Assembly: GCF_943912825.1 (NCBI RefSeq)
Contig: NZ_CALTUX010000054.1
Span: 1 to 8,069, forward strand
DNA length: 8,069 nt
DNA from: an uncultured Anaerococcus sp.
GTDB taxonomy: Bacteria > Bacillota > Clostridia > Tissierellales > Peptoniphilaceae
Reading direction: 5' to 3'
Shown here: positions 7,291-8,069 of the stretch, piece after piece
How the letters are laid out: each line of letters starts with the position of its first letter
How positions within the stretch are numbered: position 1 is the first letter of the stretch
Notes under the pieces: model-generated
Databases searched by the model: none
Seen by the model: only the letters and a program-made list of their open reading frames with translations
What the model was told of the DNA's origin: nothing
Translations under genes and position numbers: made by a program

Positions 7291-7338
7291 AAAATACTCC
7301 TTTTAAAATCCAAGATTTGTTATTGTTGCTTATATACT

Positions 7339-7347
7339 ATTATACCA
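7339..7347 (-). promoter_or_regulatory. Extended -10 promoter of the membrane protein-nrdB unit
   Basis: On the minus strand TGG-TATAAT forms an extended -10 element (TATAAT at 7339-7344), giving a leader of about 41 bases before the start at 7290. A partial -35 (TTGGTT) sits 19 bases upstream, which is long; the TG extension may compensate. No NrdR box was recognised, although a degenerate one could be missed by eye. Confidence 0.6.
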
Positions 7348-7378
7348 GATTATTTTTTATTTTAACCAAGATAAATTA

Positions 7379-7411
7379 TTTTAGGGGGTTTTCCCCTAAA
7401 AACCCTTTTTT
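7379..7411 (+). terminator. Alternative hairpins with T-run (terminator or attenuator-like)
   Basis: TTTTAGGGG (7379-7387) pairs perfectly with CCCCTAAAA (7393-7401). GGGTTTT (7386-7392) pairs perfectly with AAAACCC (7399-7405), and this second hairpin is directly followed by six Ts (7406-7411). The two hairpins share bases and cannot form together. On the plus strand the second resembles an intrinsic terminator. No plus-strand gene precedes it, so its transcript is unknown. On the minus strand it lacks a good T-run. Confidence 0.4.
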
Positions 7412-7503
7412 ATACTATCCAAGATAATAGCATTATAAAGTTGTTCTCTTCGTAACTTAATCTCATTATGAATTATTTATATTTACTATTGAATCTTCGT
7501 TCC

Positions 7504-7576
7504 AAGGGGAGGCCCAAGGACCCTTTCGTCGCTCTCGGCCGCTAAGGCAAATTGGGTCCACATCGCCCTCCCCCTT
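7504..7576. repeat. Long imperfect hairpin in the GC-rich island
   Basis: AAGGGGAGG (7504-7512) pairs with CCTCCCCCTT (7567-7576, one C bulged). After an internal loop, GGACCC (7518-7523) pairs with GGGTCC (7554-7559). A short GCC/GGC stem can form in the apex. This two-tier stem is typical of folded RNA and can form from either strand. Confidence 0.55.
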
Positions 7577-7618
7577 ATACCCCCGGCAAGCCCGTCGGCT
7601 CATGGAGACTTACACCCC

Positions 7619-7633
7619 GCAAGCGACTCTTGC
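7619..7633. repeat. Small hairpin
   Basis: GCAAG (7619-7623) and CTTGC (7629-7633) form a five-base stem with a CGACT loop. It lies between the larger hairpins on either side. Confidence 0.4.
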
Positions 7634-7645
7634 AGAGGGCAAATT

Positions 7646-7668
7646 GAAGATTGCCTCTGGCAATCTTC
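7646..7668. repeat. Perfect 10-base hairpin
   Basis: GAAGATTGCC (7646-7655) and GGCAATCTTC (7659-7668) form a perfect ten-base stem with a three-base TCT loop. On the plus strand it is followed by TTTGTT, which could make it a weak terminator for the GC-rich island; on the minus strand AATTTG follows. Termination is inferred only. Confidence 0.6.
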
Positions 7669-7701
7669 TTTGTTAGACCTGACTGCAATTCATCCTGGAG
7701 C

Positions 7702-7811
7702 AAAATCTATTATTTCAAATCTCGTCAGCTAAAAATTTAGATTCGCTTCACTTCGTTACGCTCAACAAAATTTTATTAACGCTTCCTTGATTTAAAATAA
7801 TTGACGATTTT
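7702..7811. repeat. Imperfect inverted repeat with 67-base loop
   Basis: AAAATC (7702-7707) pairs with GATTTT (7806-7811). TATTATTTCAAATC (7708-7721) pairs with GATTTAAAATAATT (7789-7802) apart from two mismatches. The enclosed segment carries the TTCGCTTCACTTCGTTACGC motif. The outline resembles a small palindromic repeat element, but no target duplication was found. Confidence 0.45.
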
Positions 7812-7859
7812 ATTTCAGTAAATCTTAAGATCACCTTCTCTAGACATACTAATTGCAAT

Positions 7860-7875
7860 GTTTGCGAGAGCAAAC
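7860..7875. repeat. Small hairpin
   Basis: GTTTGC (7860-7865) and GCAAAC (7870-7875) form a perfect six-base stem closed by a GAGA tetraloop, which belongs to the stable GNRA class when read on the plus strand. Confidence 0.5.
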
Positions 7876-7934
7876 GAGCCTTAGAACTGATTCGTCGTTA
7901 TAATTCTCTCAGAATACAGAACTATATCCCCAAG

Positions 7935-7981
7935 GTCGGGAGATTTTGTAAATGGAGATGCCGTTAATAAAATCTCCTGAC
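7935..7981. repeat. 13-base inverted repeat
   Basis: GTCGGGAGATTTT (7935-7947) pairs with AAAATCTCCTGAC (7969-7981) over 13 positions with a single G-T wobble and a 21-base loop. There is no T-run on either side, so it is not a standard terminator. It lies just after the short hydrophobic frame entering from the right edge. Confidence 0.55.
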
Positions 7982-7994
7982 GCACGAGTTAAAA

Positions 7995-8069
7995 TTAAAT
8001 TCCTGTAATTACTAAGATATAGAGTGCATATAAAAGAAACATTTGGGCTAGATTGAGATTTTTAGGCAT
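7995..8069 (-). CDS. Short hydrophobic frame, open at the right edge (partial or spurious)
   Basis: Read leftward from the window edge the frame gives MPKNLNLAQMFLLYALYILV then ITGI and a stop at 7995-7997. It could be the C-terminal membrane helix of a longer protein that begins outside the window, or a 24-residue peptide starting at the ATG on the very edge. The upstream sequence is not visible, so a ribosome binding site cannot be judged. I do not recognise it. Confidence 0.3.
   Translation of the reverse strand: MPKNLNLAQMFLLYALYILVITGI

Larger units (their letters stand above)
7412..7994. other. Gene-free, inverted-repeat-rich region; possible structured RNA or dispersed repeat
   Basis: No reading frame here has both a credible start and a length typical of a protein. 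The stretch contains several hairpins (listed separately) and a GC-rich island (7501-7620, 77 of 120 bases G or C by hand count) inside AT-rich DNA. It also has the low-complexity TTCGCTTCACTTCGTTACGC motif at 7742-7761, of a kind I associate with dispersed intergenic repeats. I saw no tmRNA, RNase P RNA, T-box or common riboswitch signature. Which strand, if any, is transcribed cannot be told. Confidence 0.45.

Noticed and set aside
6956..7306. Plus-strand reading frame of 116 codons opposite the YvlD-like gene
   Set aside because: The minus-strand frame has a promoter, a ribosome binding site and a recognisable membrane family; this one is Lys-rich with no known pattern.
7412..7994. Known RNA genes or riboswitches (tmRNA, RNase P RNA, T-box, TPP, SAM)
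   Set aside because: None of their conserved core sequences was seen on either strand; a divergent or less common family remains possible.
7412..7994. CRISPR array or transposable element with transposase
   Set aside because: There are no regularly spaced direct repeats, no transposase frame and no visible target-site duplication; only inverted repeats are present.

Overview
The window is AT-rich DNA from a low-GC Gram-positive anaerobe. Protein similarity and gene order suggest a clostridial or Tissierellia-type coccus of the Anaerococcus/Peptoniphilus kind. That placement is an inference from memory of these families, not from a search.

Positions 1-4600 (minus strand) hold most of a V/A-type (Ntp) rotary ATPase operon. 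The order is ntpF-ntpI-ntpK-ntpE-ntpC-ntpG, followed by the first codons of ntpA, which run off the left edge. This matches the start of the Enterococcus hirae ntpFIKECGABD operon. The genes overlap or abut, so they are almost certainly translated from one transcript. The K-ring subunit keeps all five side chains known to bind Na+ in the E. hirae enzyme, so a sodium-translocating ATPase is predicted.

Positions 4601-4701 form a short divergent regulatory region. It has back-to-back TATAAT boxes and a small inverted repeat between them. It drives the ATPase operon to the left and an unrecognised lipoprotein gene (4702-5796) to the right. The lipoprotein gene ends at a bidirectional hairpin terminator shared with the convergent gene that follows.

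Positions 5841-7290 (minus strand) carry a two-gene unit: a small four-helix membrane protein of the YvlD/'phage holin 4' family, then nrdB, the radical-generating subunit of class I ribonucleotide reductase, with all metal ligands and the radical tyrosine present. No nrdA lies next to it.

Positions 7291-8069 contain no convincing complete gene. After the promoter of the membrane-protein unit comes a pair of mutually exclusive hairpins ending in a T-run. Beyond that is about 560 bases rich in inverted repeats, including an island of about 64% GC (7501-7620, counted by hand) that stands out sharply from its surroundings. This could be a structured RNA or a dispersed non-coding repeat and is the least explained part of the window. 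The last 75 bases on the minus strand encode a short hydrophobic frame that is open at the right edge.
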